Shown one piece after another: positions 34,625 to 44,960 of a stretch of DNA of 51,293 nt (within the stretch, counting starts at the first letter, position 1; each line of letters begins with the position of its first letter). Origin of the DNA: Nocardia wallacei (GTDB lineage: Bacteria; Actinomycetota; Actinomycetes; Mycobacteriales; Mycobacteriaceae); assembly GCF_029869545.1 (NCBI RefSeq), contig NZ_JARWQD010000113.1:1-51293 (forward strand), in the 5' to 3' direction. A program made the position numbers and the translations under genes. The notes under the pieces were generated by a model. The model ran no database searches. It saw only the letters and a program-made list of their open reading frames with translations, and was not told the origin of the DNA.

Positions 34625-35937
34625 AGGAACTCCTTCAGCCGCGGCCAGAGCCCGGCGACCACGGCCGCGGCCGCGATCACCATCAGCGCCAGTGTGCCCG
34701 CGGCGGCGCCGATCCAGGCGTCGCCCGCGTCATCGATCTGGTCGCGCAGCTGCACCCGGGTCCCGTCCAGACCGGCGCGCAGCGAGCCGTCCAGCTCAGC
34801 GAAGCGCAGCGCCGACGAGCCGGGCCCGGAGCCGATGGCCTGATCGACCGCGGCCGGATAGTTGGCCGCGTTGTAGTAGTCGAGCTGGCGCTGGTGACCG
34901 GCGGTCCACTGGGAGAACTGCTGCTGCATGGGTGAATTCGACGCGGACACGCTCGACAGCTCGTCGCGCAGCCGGGCCGTCTTGGTCTTGAAGTCCTCCT
35001 CGGTCTCCCGGGTATCGCCGCGGATGATCAACTCCAGGGTCTCGTCCGTGCGGGCCTGCTGCGCGAGAATCCGCGCCTGCGCCAGGTTTTCGCTGCGCGC
35101 GGTGGGACCGCTGCCGCCGGTGTCCACCGCGCCGTGCGAGAAGATGGTGGCGGCCACCAGCCACAGCAGCCCCACCGCGGCCGCCGCGGCACCGGCGACC
35201 ACGCCGAGGTTGTAGCGGCGGTTGGTGCGCCGCAACAGAATCCGTGACACCACGGCGGCGCCGGCGATGGTCGCCGTCAGCAGGATCAGCGACCACCACG
35301 GCAGGCCGGTGATGGCGCGCTGGTCGGCCCACAACGCGGCATGCCGCTGCTCGGTGAGCTGCGCGGCGCTGGGCAGCAGCGAACTCTGCATCAGGCCCGA
35401 CGCCTCGCGCAGATAGGCCGAGCCGACCGGGAAGCCCTGCCGGTTGTTGGCCCGGGCGGACTCCACCAGACCCGTGTAGGCGGGCAGGTCGGCCGCGATG
35501 CGCGCGGCCACCTCGCGGCTGCGCGCATCGCTCGCGCCCGCGGTCGCCGTGGCGAGCGCATCGGCGGCATCCGCCAGCGCCTGCTGGTATTGCCCACGGA
35601 TCTGCGGAGATTCGATGCCGCCGGACAGGAACGCGGTGGCCGCCGAGGCATCGGCCGCCGACAGCGCCACGTAGAGCCGCTGCGCCGCGTCGGCCAGCGG
35701 CTCCGAACGCTGCAGGGCCGCATCGCGCCGAGCGGTCTTGCCGCTCAACTCGTTTGCGCTCGCCAGGCCGGTGACCAGGCACAGCAGCACCGCCGCGAGA
35801 GCGATCGCGACGATCGCACCGGGGGTCGTCGCGGCAAAGCGCCGCAACCATTCCGCGCCGTTGCGGACCGTCGCCGGTAGGCGAAGTCCCAAACTCCCTC
35901 CCCCATCGTCCTTGTCACCCGAGGCACCGGCGTTCAT
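34621..35937 (-). CDS. glnX: GlnX: transmembrane sensor protein of the PknG pathway
   Basis: 438 residues, practically the length of the mycobacterial protein. Four membrane segments: near 39-61 (AIVAIALAAVLLCLVTGLAS), about 205-228 (WWSLILLTATIAGAAVVSRI), about 238-262 (VVAGAAAAAVGLLWLVAATI), and the C-terminal 408-430 (GTLALMVIAAAAVVAGLWPR). Two outer helical domains (62-204 and 263-405) look like four-helix sensor modules. Predicted to receive ligand-bound GlnH outside and signal to PknG inside. Start MNAGASGDKDD; longer frames upstream enter the intergenic region. First gene of the operon. Confidence 0.9.
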   Translation of the reverse strand: MNAGASGDKDDGGGSLGLRLPATVRNGAEWLRRFAATTPGAIVAIALAAVLLCLVTGLASANELSGKTARRDAALQRSEPLADAAQRLYVALSAADASAATAFLSGGIESPQIRGQYQQALADAADALATATAGASDARSREVAARIAADLPAYTGLVESARANNRQGFPVGSAYLREASGLMQSSLLPSAAQLTEQRHAALWADQRAITGLPWWSLILLTATIAGAAVVSRILLRRTNRRYNLGVVAGAAAAAVGLLWLVAATIFSHGAVDTGGSGPTARSENLAQARILAQQARTDETLELIIRGDTRETEEDFKTKTARLRDELSSVSASNSPMQQQFSQWTAGHQRQLDYYNAANYPAAVDQAIGSGPGSSALRFAELDGSLRAGLDGTRVQLRDQIDDAGDAWIGAAAGTLALMVIAAAAVVAGLWPRLKEFL

Positions 35938-36187
35938 CCGGCACGGAGAGGCAGCGCGAATACCCTCGGCGTGCCCGGCGGTCGCGCCGGAGTCTCGAAC
36001 GCGATCGTACGGGAGCGCAATCCGATTCGCTGGTCGATCGCGTCCGCACCGAAACCGATACCGAAAGGCAAGGCGATCGCGACCATTTCGGCCCGCGGCG
36101 GGCACGATCGGGCGTAGAGTACCGAGCTGTCTTCCGAGCCCACCGATGCGGCTCGATCCTCTTTTACGAACTGTCAGGGTGAGAGCG

Positions 36188-36865
36188 ATGCCCTTCCTGG
36201 ATCGCCGCGAGGCCGGCCGACGACTCGTCGAACGCCTGCGCGCCTTTCGCGGTCCGGACACCGTCGTGCTCGGGTTGTCGTGCGGCGGGGTGCCGGTCGC
36301 GTTCGAGGTCGCCGCGGCGCTGCGGGTGCCGCTCGACGTCGCGGTGGTGTGCAAGCTCGAGGTGCCGGGTCGGCCGCGGCTGGTCTTCGGCGCCGTCGCC
36401 GAATCCGGTGCGCGCGTGGTCGACGACGATCTGGTGGTGCGCGCGTTCATCGCCGCACCGGAACGGGCGCGGGTCGAGCGCCAGGCGCGAGAAACGGTGC
36501 TGCGCAACAGCGCTCGGCTGCGGCGCGGCCAGCTGCCGCTGCCGGTCACGGGTCGCACGGTGATCCTCGTCGACGACGGCGTCACGACCGGCAACGCCGC
36601 GCGGGCCGCGTGCGAGAGCGCCCGGGCGCGGGGCGCCGCACGGGTGGTCTACGCGGTCCCGGTCGGCTCCTGCCGCCCGGTCCGGGCCCTGGCGAGCTGC
36701 GCGGACAACGTGATCTGCCTGGAGACACCGGCGCTGTTCCACACCCTCGGCCAGTGGTACCGCCACTTCGACGAGGTCGGCGAGGAGACGGTGCACGAGC
36801 TCCTCGACCGCGCCGCCGCCCAGCTGCGCGACCAGCCACCCACCGAACCCATTCGAACTTCCTGA
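36188..36865 (+). CDS. Phosphoribosyltransferase-domain protein
   Basis: 225 residues. The PRPP-binding motif VILVDDGVTTGNAAR is clear, with a GLSCGGVPVAFEVAAAL opening and DVAVVCKLEVPGRP. This is the type I phosphoribosyltransferase fold of the 'putative phosphoribosyltransferase' group often linked to dormancy or stress loci. A C-terminal extension (LGQWYRHFDEVGEE) is conserved in the group. Substrate unknown. ATG after GGGTGAGAG; divergent from glnX with a 250-base gap in which nothing definite is seen. Confidence 0.88.
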   Translation: MPFLDRREAGRRLVERLRAFRGPDTVVLGLSCGGVPVAFEVAAALRVPLDVAVVCKLEVPGRPRLVFGAVAESGARVVDDDLVVRAFIAAPERARVERQARETVLRNSARLRRGQLPLPVTGRTVILVDDGVTTGNAARAACESARARGAARVVYAVPVGSCRPVRALASCADNVICLETPALFHTLGQWYRHFDEVGEETVHELLDRAAAQLRDQPPTEPIRTS

Positions 36866-36892
36866 AACAAGTTCTAGACACATCCGCCAATT

Positions 36893-36910
36893 TGTCTTAC
36901 TGTCGAGACA
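36893..36910. promoter_or_regulatory. Inverted repeat at the P450-tetR start, candidate TetR operator
   Basis: TGTCT-TACTGTCG-AGACA, reaching into the start codon of the P450 gene. A TetR gene is the second gene of the operon, so self-repression through this site is plausible. Confidence 0.5.
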
Positions 36911-38130
36911 TGCATGGCGATGTGTCTCACGCGGCTCGATTCCAGCTCCGCTCCGGGGAAACCTGGCGCGATCCCTGGCCGATGTACACCGCACTGCGCG
37001 AGCACGACCCCGTCCACCACGTGATCCCCGAGGGCCGCGAGCACGAGGACTACTACGTGCTGTCGCGCTACGCCGACGTGTACGCGGCCGTGCGCGATCC
37101 CGAAACCTTCTCCTCGGCACAGGGTTTGACCGTCGACTACAACAACCTGACCGAAATCGGCCTCGGCGAGAACAGGCCGTTCGTCTTCACCGATCCGCCG
37201 GACCACACGCAGTTCCGGCGGCGGGTGGCCAAGGGTTTCACCCCCCGCCAGGTGCAGGAGATCAGCCCGGCCGTCCGGGAATTCGTCGTCGAGCGCATCG
37301 AGCGGCTGCGCGCGAACGGCGGCGGCGACATCTCCGCCGAGGTGTTCAAGCCGCTGCCGACGATGGTGGTGGCCCACTATCTCGGTGTGCCGGAGGCGGA
37401 CCGGGCGAAGTTCGACGAATGGAGCGAGGCCATCGTGGCGGCCTCGGCCACCGGCGGCGTATTGCAGGCGCAGGCCGCGGTGCAGGAGCTGTCGCAGTAC
37501 TTCGCCGGGCTGATCGAACGCCGCCGCGCCGCACCGGGCGACGACACCGTCTCGCACCTGCTGGCCTCGGGCCTGGCCGCGGACGGCGACGTCGGCGGGG
37601 TGCTGCAGGTGCTCGGCTTCGCCTTCACCATGATCACCGGCGGCAACGACACCACCACCGGAAACCTCGGCGGCGCCGTGCAATTACTGACCCAGTACCC
37701 GCTTCAGCGGCAGCGCCTGCTCGACGATCCGGACCTCGTCCCCGGGGCCGTCGACGAATTCCTGCGGCTCACCTCGCCGGTGCAGGGGCTGGCGCGCACC
37801 ACCACCCGCGATGTCGAGATCGAGGGCGTCACCATCCCCGCGGGCCGCCGCGTGCTGCTGCTGTACGCCTCCGCCAACCGCGACGAACGCGAATACGGTT
37901 CCGACGCGGCCGAACTCGATGTGACCCGACGCCCGAGGAACATCCTCACCTTCGGCAACGGCAACCATCACTGCCTCGGCGCGGCGGCCGCGCGCATGCA
38001 GGCCACCATCGCCCTGCGGGAACTGCTCGCCCGCTGCCCCGATTTCACCGTCGACCTCGACGGGGTGCGCTTCACCGACGGCAGCTACGTGCGCTGGCCG
38101 GTCAGCGTGCCCTTCCGGGCGGCCGCATGA
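36910..38130 (+). CDS. Cytochrome P450
   Basis: 406 residues. I-helix motif GGNDTT at 244-249 (with N-D in place of the usual H-E), ExxR at E283-R286, heme loop FGNGNHHCLG with C355. The FTDPPDHTQFRRRVAKGFTP segment is typical of actinobacterial P450s acting on steroids or fatty acids. No ferredoxin gene adjoins it. Its stop overlaps the TetR start (ATGA). Upstream frames extend into the phosphoribosyltransferase gene and are not used. Substrate unknown; the neighbouring acyl-CoA dehydrogenase suggests lipid or sterol catabolism, by inference. Confidence 0.93.
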   Translation: MHGDVSHAARFQLRSGETWRDPWPMYTALREHDPVHHVIPEGREHEDYYVLSRYADVYAAVRDPETFSSAQGLTVDYNNLTEIGLGENRPFVFTDPPDHTQFRRRVAKGFTPRQVQEISPAVREFVVERIERLRANGGGDISAEVFKPLPTMVVAHYLGVPEADRAKFDEWSEAIVAASATGGVLQAQAAVQELSQYFAGLIERRRAAPGDDTVSHLLASGLAADGDVGGVLQVLGFAFTMITGGNDTTTGNLGGAVQLLTQYPLQRQRLLDDPDLVPGAVDEFLRLTSPVQGLARTTTRDVEIEGVTIPAGRRVLLLYASANRDEREYGSDAAELDVTRRPRNILTFGNGNHHCLGAAAARMQATIALRELLARCPDFTVDLDGVRFTDGSYVRWPVSVPFRAAA

Positions 38131-38717
38131 ATTGGCAGCGCGAACCGCGGTCCATCCAGGCGGCCGAGCGCATCCTCGACGCCGCGGCCCGCCTGTTCGC
38201 CGAGCGCGGGGTGGCCGCGACCGGAATGGCCGACATCGCCAAGGCGGCCGGGTGCTCCCGGGCCACGCTGTACCGGTACTTCGACAGCAGACAGGCGGTC
38301 CGGCTGGCATTCGTCCATCGCGAGGCGCGGCGGATCGGGACGGCGGTGATGTCGGCGATCGGCGAGATCGACGACCCCGCGGCGCGTCTGGTCGCGGGCG
38401 TGCGGGAGGCCCTGCGCCTGGTGCGCGAGGATCCGCTGCTGATCGCGTGGTTCCGGCCCGGCGATGCGGGCCTCACCGGCGAGATCGCGGCGACCTCCGA
38501 GGTGATCGGGGCGATCGCGGGCTCGCTGTTCGCCTCGGAAGATCGTTCCGGACAGCAGGATTCGGCCCTCGCGGGCTGGCTGACCCGGATCATCGTGTCG
38601 CTGCTCGCGGTCCCGGGCCGAGACGATCACGAGGAACAGGCCATGCTGGAGCGGTTCGTCGCACCGCTGGCCGCGCAGTCGCGGGTGCGGCCCGCCCCGG
38701 GCGCAGGTCGCCGGTAG
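38127..38717 (+). CDS. TetR-family transcriptional regulator
   Basis: 196 residues. N-terminal HTH: AAERILDAAARLFAERGVAA, then MADIAKAAGCSRATLYRYFD, a textbook TetR domain. The C-terminal ligand domain is helical and ends LERFVAPLAAQSRV. Coupled to the P450 by a 4-base overlap, so it likely represses its own operon via the inverted repeat at the P450 start. Confidence 0.93.
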   Translation: MNWQREPRSIQAAERILDAAARLFAERGVAATGMADIAKAAGCSRATLYRYFDSRQAVRLAFVHREARRIGTAVMSAIGEIDDPAARLVAGVREALRLVREDPLLIAWFRPGDAGLTGEIAATSEVIGAIAGSLFASEDRSGQQDSALAGWLTRIIVSLLAVPGRDDHEEQAMLERFVAPLAAQSRVRPAPGAGRR

Positions 38718-38787
38718 CCCGTCGCCGATGCGGTGGGAGCCCTCCGGGGCTTGCGCGGACGTGCACCGACCCACAAGGGTGGGTGGT

Positions 38788-40587
38788 ATGGATTCGCTGA
38801 TCATGTCCGCCCGTGATATCGAGTTCCTGCTCTACGAGTGGCTGGACGTGACCGGGCTGACCGCCCGCGAGCGGTATCGGGAACACTCCCGGGAGACCTT
38901 CGACCAGCTGCTGCGGCTGAGCAGCGAGCTCGCGGCGAAGTACTTCGCGCCCCACAACCGCGACGGCGACCTGCACGAACCCACCTTCGACGGCGAGAAG
39001 GTGCACCTGCTGCCCGCGGTGAAGCAGGCGCTCGACGCGTTCAACGAGGCCGGGCTCGTCGGCGCCGCGATGGACGAGCGGGTGGGCGGGATGCAGCTGC
39101 CGCACACCGTGCTCACCGCGTGCATGGCGTGGTTCTACGCCGCCAACGTCGCCACCACCAGCTACGCCATGCTGACCATGGGCAATGCGAATCTGCTGGC
39201 CGCGCACGCCTCCGCCGACCAGATCGACCGCTTCGTGCGGCCGATGCTCGACGGCCGCTACTTCGGCACCATGGCGCTGTCGGAGCCGCAGGCCGGTTCC
39301 AGCCTGGCCGACATCACCACCCGCGCCGTCCCGCAGGACGACGGCAGCTACCGGCTGTTCGGTCGCAAGATGTGGATCTCCGGTGCCGAGCACGACCTGT
39401 CGGAGAACATCGTCCACCTGGTGCTGGCCCGGATCCCCGACGCACCGGTGGGCACCCGGGGGATCTCGCTGTTCATCGTCCCGAAGTACCTTCCCGCCGC
39501 GGACGGTTCGGCGGGCGAGCACAACGACATCGTGCTGGCCGGAATCAACCACAAGATGGGCTGGCGCGGAACGGTCAACACCGCACCGGTTTTCGGCGAC
39601 GGCGCCTTCACCCCCGGCGGACGGCCCGGCGCGGTCGGCTATCTCGTCGGCGAACCCCATCGCGGCCTGTCCTACATGTTCCACATGATGAACGAGGCCC
39701 GGCTGGGCGTCGGCCTGGCCGCCACCGCCCTCGGCTACACCGGCTACCTGAAATCGCTGGACTACGCCCGCGGTCGGCCGCAGGGGCGCCCGGTCACGAG
39801 CAAGGGCCAGGCCACCCCGCAGGTCCCGATCGTGCGCCACCCGGACGTGCGACGCATGCTGCTGGCGCAGAAGGCCTATGCCGAGGGTGCGCTCGCGCTG
39901 CAGCTGTACTGCGGCACCCTGATCGACGAACAGCGCAGCGCCGCAACCGAAGCCGACCATCAGCGCGCCTCGACCCTGCTGCGCGTGCTCACCCCGGTCG
40001 CCAAGAGCTGGCCCAGCCAGTGGTGCCTGGTCGCCAACGATCTGGCCATCCAGGTGCACGGCGGCGCCGGTTACACCCGCGATTACGACGTCGAGCAGCA
40101 CTATCGCGACAACCGGCTCAACCCGATTCACGAAGGGACACACGGCATTCAGAGCCTCGACCTGCTCGGGCGCGCGGTGACCGCCGACAGCGGCGCGGCG
40201 CTGACGCTGCTGCTCGAGACCATCGGCGCCACGGTGGCCGCGGCCCGGGCCACCGCAGACGGCGACCTGGGCGACTACGCCGATGCGCTGCAGCAGGCGG
40301 CCGGTCGCGTCGCGGCCACCACCGGGATGCTCTGGAAGGATATGAATCCCGATGTGGCGCTGGCGAATTCGTCGGCCTACCTGGAGGCGCTCGGGCATGT
40401 GGTGCTGGCCTGGATCTGGCTCGAGCAGGCGGTCGCCGCCCACGGCCGCGGCGGCACCTTCTACGACGGCAAACGCGCGGCGACCCGCTACTTCTTCCGA
40501 TGGGAACTACCGCGCACCGCACCGCTGTTCGAGTTGCTCGATTCGCTCGACCGCACCACCCTCGATCTCGACGACGCCTGCCTGTGA
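38788..40587 (+). CDS. Acyl-CoA dehydrogenase, long FadE5-like form
   Basis: 599 residues. FAD/substrate motifs: MALSEPQAGSSLADITTRA, RKMWISGAEHDLSENI, and GGAGYTRDYDVEQHYRDNRL. The catalytic-type glutamate is in PIHEGTHGIQSLDLLG, as in FadE5. The C-terminal extra domain of about 130 residues marks the longer class. Oxidises acyl-CoA to trans-2-enoyl-CoA with electron transfer flavoprotein. The MSARDIEFLLYEWLDV start region is conserved in this class. It begins 70 bases after the tetR gene and might be in the same transcript. Confidence 0.93.
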   Translation: MDSLIMSARDIEFLLYEWLDVTGLTARERYREHSRETFDQLLRLSSELAAKYFAPHNRDGDLHEPTFDGEKVHLLPAVKQALDAFNEAGLVGAAMDERVGGMQLPHTVLTACMAWFYAANVATTSYAMLTMGNANLLAAHASADQIDRFVRPMLDGRYFGTMALSEPQAGSSLADITTRAVPQDDGSYRLFGRKMWISGAEHDLSENIVHLVLARIPDAPVGTRGISLFIVPKYLPAADGSAGEHNDIVLAGINHKMGWRGTVNTAPVFGDGAFTPGGRPGAVGYLVGEPHRGLSYMFHMMNEARLGVGLAATALGYTGYLKSLDYARGRPQGRPVTSKGQATPQVPIVRHPDVRRMLLAQKAYAEGALALQLYCGTLIDEQRSAATEADHQRASTLLRVLTPVAKSWPSQWCLVANDLAIQVHGGAGYTRDYDVEQHYRDNRLNPIHEGTHGIQSLDLLGRAVTADSGAALTLLLETIGATVAAARATADGDLGDYADALQQAAGRVAATTGMLWKDMNPDVALANSSAYLEALGHVVLAWIWLEQAVAAHGRGGTFYDGKRAATRYFFRWELPRTAPLFELLDSLDRTTLDLDDACL

Positions 40588-40860
40588 GCCGTCGCCCGCA
40601 CTCGATCGGGAATCTCCAGCCCGCCTGACAGATAGAGGATGCGGCCATCGGTTACCCGAGGGAGAACGAGCGCGCCTTCCGGCCCGGTGGGACGGCCGGG
40701 ATGCCGCTTCCGCGATCACCCTCGCGCGCAGCGTCTTCCTCGCTTGCGACAACACGAAATACATTCGGTGATAGGGTGATACGCATTCAATCCCGCGGTG
40801 GCAACGACGCCTGACCGTACCCGTACGGGGCCTCCGGCCCATCCGGTATAGGCGGAACCG

Positions 40861-42213
40861 ATGGATCTTCTCAACCCGATCGATGCAATATTCCTGGCGA
40901 CCGAATCGCGCGAACATCCGATGCATGTCGGCGGTCTGCAGCTGTTCGAGCCGCCCGCCGACGCCCCGGACGATTTCGTCCGCTCCCTGTACGCGCAGGC
41001 GCGGGCGGCGACCGAGGTGCAGCCCCGCTTCCGGCGCCGCCAGCGCCGCATCCTCGGCGGATTCTCCAGTGTGGTCTGGTCGCACGCCGACGATATCGAC
41101 CTCGGCTATCACCTGCGCCGCTGCGCCCTGCCCGCGCCCGGTGGCGCCACCGAGCTGCTCGACCTGACCGGCCGCCTGCACTCCTCGCTGCTCGACCGGC
41201 ACCGGCCGCTGTGGGAGGGGCGGCTCATCGAGGGCGTCGCCGGTGGCAGGTTCGCGCTCTACATCAAGGTGCATCACGCGCTGATGGACGGGGTATCGGC
41301 GCTGCGGCTGATGCAGCGCACCCTCACCGACGATCCCTACGACACCCGGCTGCGCCCGCCGTGGACGCTCGGCCGCCCGGAACGCGATCCCGAGACGTCC
41401 GATGGTTTGTGGGATCAGTTGCGAAAGGCGTTGCCGCGCATAGCGACCGGCGTCGGCGCCTCGGCCTCGGCATTGCGCGCCGTGACCGAGGGCCAGCTCG
41501 AACTGCCGCTGTCGGCGCCCCCGACGATGTTCAATGTGCCGATCGGCGGCGCGCGCAGTGTGGCCGTGGGGTCCTGGCCGCTGGAGCGCGTGCACGCCGT
41601 CCGCCGCGCGACCGGGACCACGGTCAACGACGTGGTGCTCGCGATGTCGGCGGCGGCGCTGCGCGCCTATCTGCTGGATCACGATGCGCTGCCGGACAAG
41701 TCGCTGACCGCGATGGTGCCGGTGAACGTGCGCCGCACGGCCGAGCCGGAGTCCGACGGGAACATGGTGGCGGCGCTGCTGTGCAACCTCGGCACCGACA
41801 TCGACGATCCGGCGCAGCGGCTGCACACGATCAGCACCTCGATGCGGCGCTCCAAACAGGTGTTCCAGCAACTGCCGCAGCTGGAGGCGATCGCGCTGTC
41901 GGCCCTGCTGATGTCCCCGCTCGGCATGACGCTCGTGCCGGGATTCCAGGCACTGCCGCGCGTCCCGTTCAATCTGGTCATCTCGAATGTGCCGGGCCCG
42001 CGCAAGCCCGTCTATCTGCAGGGCGCCCGGCTCGACAGCAACTATCCGCTGTCCATCCCCTTCGACGGCCAGGCCGTGAACATCACCGTCACCAATACCG
42101 CCGACACCCTGGACTTCGGCCTCGTCGGCTGCCGACGCTCGGTCCCGCACCTGTCCCGCATGATCGACCACCTGGAGACCGGGCTGAAGGAGCTGGAGGT
42201 CGCTACGGCATAG
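40861..42213 (+). CDS. Wax ester synthase / acyl-CoA:diacylglycerol acyltransferase
   Basis: 450 residues. Catalytic HHxxxDG motif is HHALMDG with H138, H139, D143. [20 protein letters not shown] start, [10 protein letters not shown], and [10 protein letters not shown] near the C-terminus are family marks. Makes triacylglycerol or wax esters for lipid storage, expanded in mycolata. The 273-base upstream gap shows only short GC hairpins (GGCCTCCGGCC). Its last 11 bases overlap the convergent ansP gene. Confidence 0.93.
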   Translation: MDLLNPIDAIFLATESREHPMHVGGLQLFEPPADAPDDFVRSLYAQARAATEVQPRFRRRQRRILGGFSSVVWSHADDIDLGYHLRRCALPAPGGATELLDLTGRLHSSLLDRHRPLWEGRLIEGVAGGRFALYIKVHHALMDGVSALRLMQRTLTDDPYDTRLRPPWTLGRPERDPETSDGLWDQLRKALPRIATGVGASASALRAVTEGQLELPLSAPPTMFNVPIGGARSVAVGSWPLERVHAVRRATGTTVNDVVLAMSAAALRAYLLDHDALPDKSLTAMVPVNVRRTAEPESDGNMVAALLCNLGTDIDDPAQRLHTISTSMRRSKQVFQQLPQLEAIALSALLMSPLGMTLVPGFQALPRVPFNLVISNVPGPRKPVYLQGARLDSNYPLSIPFDGQAVNITVTNTADTLDFGLVGCRRSVPHLSRMIDHLETGLKELEVATA

Positions 42214-43774
42214 GCCCGCGCAGGTGCTCGTCCCCCGGGAACTTGTTGCGGGGCTGCTCGATGATCACGGTCGGCTCGGCGGGGCGGCCCGGCCACGGGC
42301 GTTCGGCCAGGACCGGGAACTGACCCGCGTGACCGTGCCGGATCTCCGCTATGCGCAAGACCTTCCGGCGCGTGAGGAACCAGCCGACGACCAGCACCGG
42401 GACCACGATCACGACGAACGCCGCGACGGCGGCCCGCTGCACCCTGGTGCCGCTGCATGCCATCAGGACGACCACGCTGGCGAGGAAGATCAGGGCCGCC
42501 ACACTCGTGTACGGCGTCCCGGGCAGCCGGAACTTCGGGCGGTACGCGATCCCCTGGCGCCAGCGGTACCACAGCCGCAGCTGGCACAGCAGCACCACGG
42601 TCCACGACACGATGGTGCCGAGTGCCGCCACGTTCAGCACGATCTCGAAGGCCTGGTCCGGCACCACCGCGTTGAGGCCGACCCCGATCAGCGCGATCGC
42701 GCCGGTGGCGAGGATGCCGACGTAGGGCACGCCGCCCGCCGTCATCCGCGTGGCGATGCCGGGGGCGCTGCCGTTCATAGACATCGACCGCAAGATCCGC
42801 CCAGTCGAATAAAGGCCCGCGTTCAGGCTGGAGAAGGCGGCCGTCAGCACGATCACGTTCATGATCGATCCCGCCGCGGGCACGCCGAGCCGGGCGAAGA
42901 AGGTCACGAACGGGCTCTCGCCGGGCCGAAAGGCCGTGTAGGGCAACAGGAGTCCGAGCAGGATCAGCGAGCCGACGTAGAACAGCGCGATCCGGGCGAT
43001 GACCGAGTTGATCGCCCGCGGCATGACCTTCTCCGGCTCCTCGGTCTCCCCGGCGGCGATACCGATCAATTCCACTGCCGCATAGGCGAAGACGACGCCC
43101 GTGGTCGCGGTTATCAGCGGTAGCGCGCCGGTGGGGAACAGGCCGCCGTGTTCGGCGATCACCCCGACACCGGTGCTGTCGCCCCGAATGGTGAAGCGGC
43201 CCACGAGAAATACCGTGCCGACGATCAGAAAGCCGCTCAGCGCAACGACCTTGATCAGGGCCACCCAGAACTCCAGCTCGCCGAACCACCGCACCGAGAC
43301 CAGATTGGTGCACACCACCACGATCAGGGCGATCAACGCCAGCACCCAGTGCGGGACGACCGACACCGGCTGCCAGTACCGGAAATAGGTGGCGATGGCG
43401 GTGATATCGACGATGCCGGTCATGCACCAGTGGAAGAAGTAGGTCCACCCGACCGCGAAAGCCAGCTTCTCGCCGTAGAACTCACGCGCGTAGGAGACGA
43501 ACGACCCCGCGGACGGGCGATGCAGCACCAGCTCGCCGAGCGCCCGCAGGATGAAGAAGATGAACACCCCGCACACGCCGTACACCAGGAACAGCCCGGG
43601 CCCGGCGCCCGCCAGCCGCCCGCCCGCGCCGAGAAACAGCCCGGTCCCGATCACGCCGCCGATCGCGATCATCTGCAACTGCCGGGTGCGCAGGGCTCTG
43701 CGATATCCGGCATCCTCGGCATGTAGCGCATCCGCCAGCGCCGACAGCTCCACGGGTCGCCGGGTTGCACTCAT
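42203..43774 (-). CDS. ansP: L-asparagine permease-like amino acid transporter (AnsP)
   Basis: 523 residues, 12 membrane helices. [40 protein letters not shown], and [17 protein letters not shown] match the AnsP/GABA-permease group of the APC family; the resemblance to mycobacterial AnsP1 runs along the whole length. Proton-coupled uptake of asparagine/aspartate. This would connect with the aspartate/glutamate-sensing PknG locus about 7 kb away, though nothing shows co-regulation. C-terminal cytoplasmic tail [13 protein letters not shown]. Confidence 0.88.
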   Translation of the reverse strand: MSATRRPVELSALADALHAEDAGYRRALRTRQLQMIAIGGVIGTGLFLGAGGRLAGAGPGLFLVYGVCGVFIFFILRALGELVLHRPSAGSFVSYAREFYGEKLAFAVGWTYFFHWCMTGIVDITAIATYFRYWQPVSVVPHWVLALIALIVVVCTNLVSVRWFGELEFWVALIKVVALSGFLIVGTVFLVGRFTIRGDSTGVGVIAEHGGLFPTGALPLITATTGVVFAYAAVELIGIAAGETEEPEKVMPRAINSVIARIALFYVGSLILLGLLLPYTAFRPGESPFVTFFARLGVPAAGSIMNVIVLTAAFSSLNAGLYSTGRILRSMSMNGSAPGIATRMTAGGVPYVGILATGAIALIGVGLNAVVPDQAFEIVLNVAALGTIVSWTVVLLCQLRLWYRWRQGIAYRPKFRLPGTPYTSVAALIFLASVVVLMACSGTRVQRAAVAAFVVIVVPVLVVGWFLTRRKVLRIAEIRHGHAGQFPVLAERPWPGRPAEPTVIIEQPRNKFPGDEHLRGPMP

Positions 43775-43879
43775 GACCAGGCCTAACTGTGAGACAAATC
43801 ATGTCGCAATGCAATGTACCGTCATGTAGCGGTCCATTCAACAGCGGGAGAGTTCGGCCTGATCAGCAGTGTCGTTCCG

Positions 43880-44896
43880 CTACTTCCCGGGCGGCGTCAC
43901 CGCGAACGCGGCCGCCACGTCGTCGAGCATCCGATCGGCCGCCTGCACCCCGATACCCGACATCCAGGTCTCGTCCGGCACCTCGAATACCTTGCCGCCC
44001 TTGACCGCTCGCAGATCACGCCAGAGCGGGCCGCTGACGAACCCGGCCTTCTCGGTCTTACCCGGATCGTCGATGGTGGCCACGAAGATGGCATCCGTGT
44101 CGGCCTGGTCGACCTGCTCCGGGCTGACCTCCCGCATGATCTTCTTGGGGTCGGTGGACTGCTGCGTAGCCGGTCGCGACAGCCCGATGTCCTGCAGCAC
44201 GACCCCGCTGAACGAGTTGCTCATGTACAGCCGCGTCGGCCCGGCCAGGAAGCGAACCACCGAGACCGACGGCAGGACCCCGCCGTTCTTCGCGCCGATC
44301 GCCGCACCCACGGCGGCCGCGCGGGCCTCGTACCTGCGCAGCGCGTCGGCGGCCCGGTCCTCGAGGCCGAGCGCCTTGCCGTGCACGGCCAGATTGGCTT
44401 TCCAAGGGCCACCGGTATTTTCGGTGAACACGGTCGGCGCGATGCCGGACAGCTTGTCGTAGATCCGCTCGTGCCGGATCTTCGACGACAGGATCAGATC
44501 GGGACGCAGCGAGGCGATCCGCTCCAGATTCGGCTCCTGCATCGGGCCGACATCCACCACGCCGTCGACCTTTCCGGCCAGGTAGTCGGGGAAGCCGCCG
44601 CGAGTCTTGGTGTGCGGCACCACGGCACCGACCGGAGTCATGCCCAGCAGGGTGGCGGAGTCGAGTTCGGCGGTGTCGAGCACCACCACCCGGGTGGGCG
44701 GGCGCGGGATCGTCACCTGCCCCATCGGGGTGTCCAGGGTGCGCGGGAAGCTCGCCGGATCGGCGGGCGATACCACCGAACCCGTTGTGGCGGTGTCGTT
44801 TCCGCACGCGGCCAGTCCGGCGATGCCGAGTACGGCGGCGGCCGACGCGGCGGCCAGCCGATGCCATCCGCGCAGGCGTGGGCTTCTGGTGGACAT
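43880..44896 (-). CDS. Iron-siderophore ABC transporter, substrate-binding lipoprotein
   Basis: 338 residues. Lipobox LAAC with C31. The class III binding-protein (FecB/FepB, TroA-like) fold is indicated by VVVLDTAELDSATLLGMTPV, VDVGPMQEPNLERIASLRPD and LILSSKI. Binds a ferric siderophore at the outer membrane-proximal face and delivers it to the permease pair. Last gene of the operon, 64 bases after the ATPase gene, with a hairpin in between. Confidence 0.92.
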   Translation of the reverse strand: MSTRSPRLRGWHRLAAASAAAVLGIAGLAACGNDTATTGSVVSPADPASFPRTLDTPMGQVTIPRPPTRVVVLDTAELDSATLLGMTPVGAVVPHTKTRGGFPDYLAGKVDGVVDVGPMQEPNLERIASLRPDLILSSKIRHERIYDKLSGIAPTVFTENTGGPWKANLAVHGKALGLEDRAADALRRYEARAAAVGAAIGAKNGGVLPSVSVVRFLAGPTRLYMSNSFSGVVLQDIGLSRPATQQSTDPKKIMREVSPEQVDQADTDAIFVATIDDPGKTEKAGFVSGPLWRDLRAVKGGKVFEVPDETWMSGIGVQAADRMLDDVAAAFAVTPPGK

Positions 44897-44929
44897 GGGT
44901 GGTCCTCACTTCCGGTAGATATCCGTCCG

Positions 44930-44948
44930 GCCGTCCGCGCCGGACGGC
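44930..44948. terminator. Hairpin between ATPase and binding-protein genes
   Basis: Perfect 8-bp stem GCCGTCCG / CGGACGGC with a 3-base loop. In an operon this may cause partial termination or protect the upstream or downstream mRNA to set different levels of the binding protein. Confidence 0.45.
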
Positions 44949-44960
44949 GACAGGTGGGTC

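Noticed and set aside
35938..36594. Longer GlnX start reaching into the phosphoribosyltransferase gene
   Set aside because: It would cover a divergent gene in antisense; GlnX length from 35937 already equals the known family length.
34621..36594. glnH as part of a glutamine ABC importer
   Set aside because: No permease or ATPase gene is adjacent; the neighbours are the GlnX sensor and PknG.
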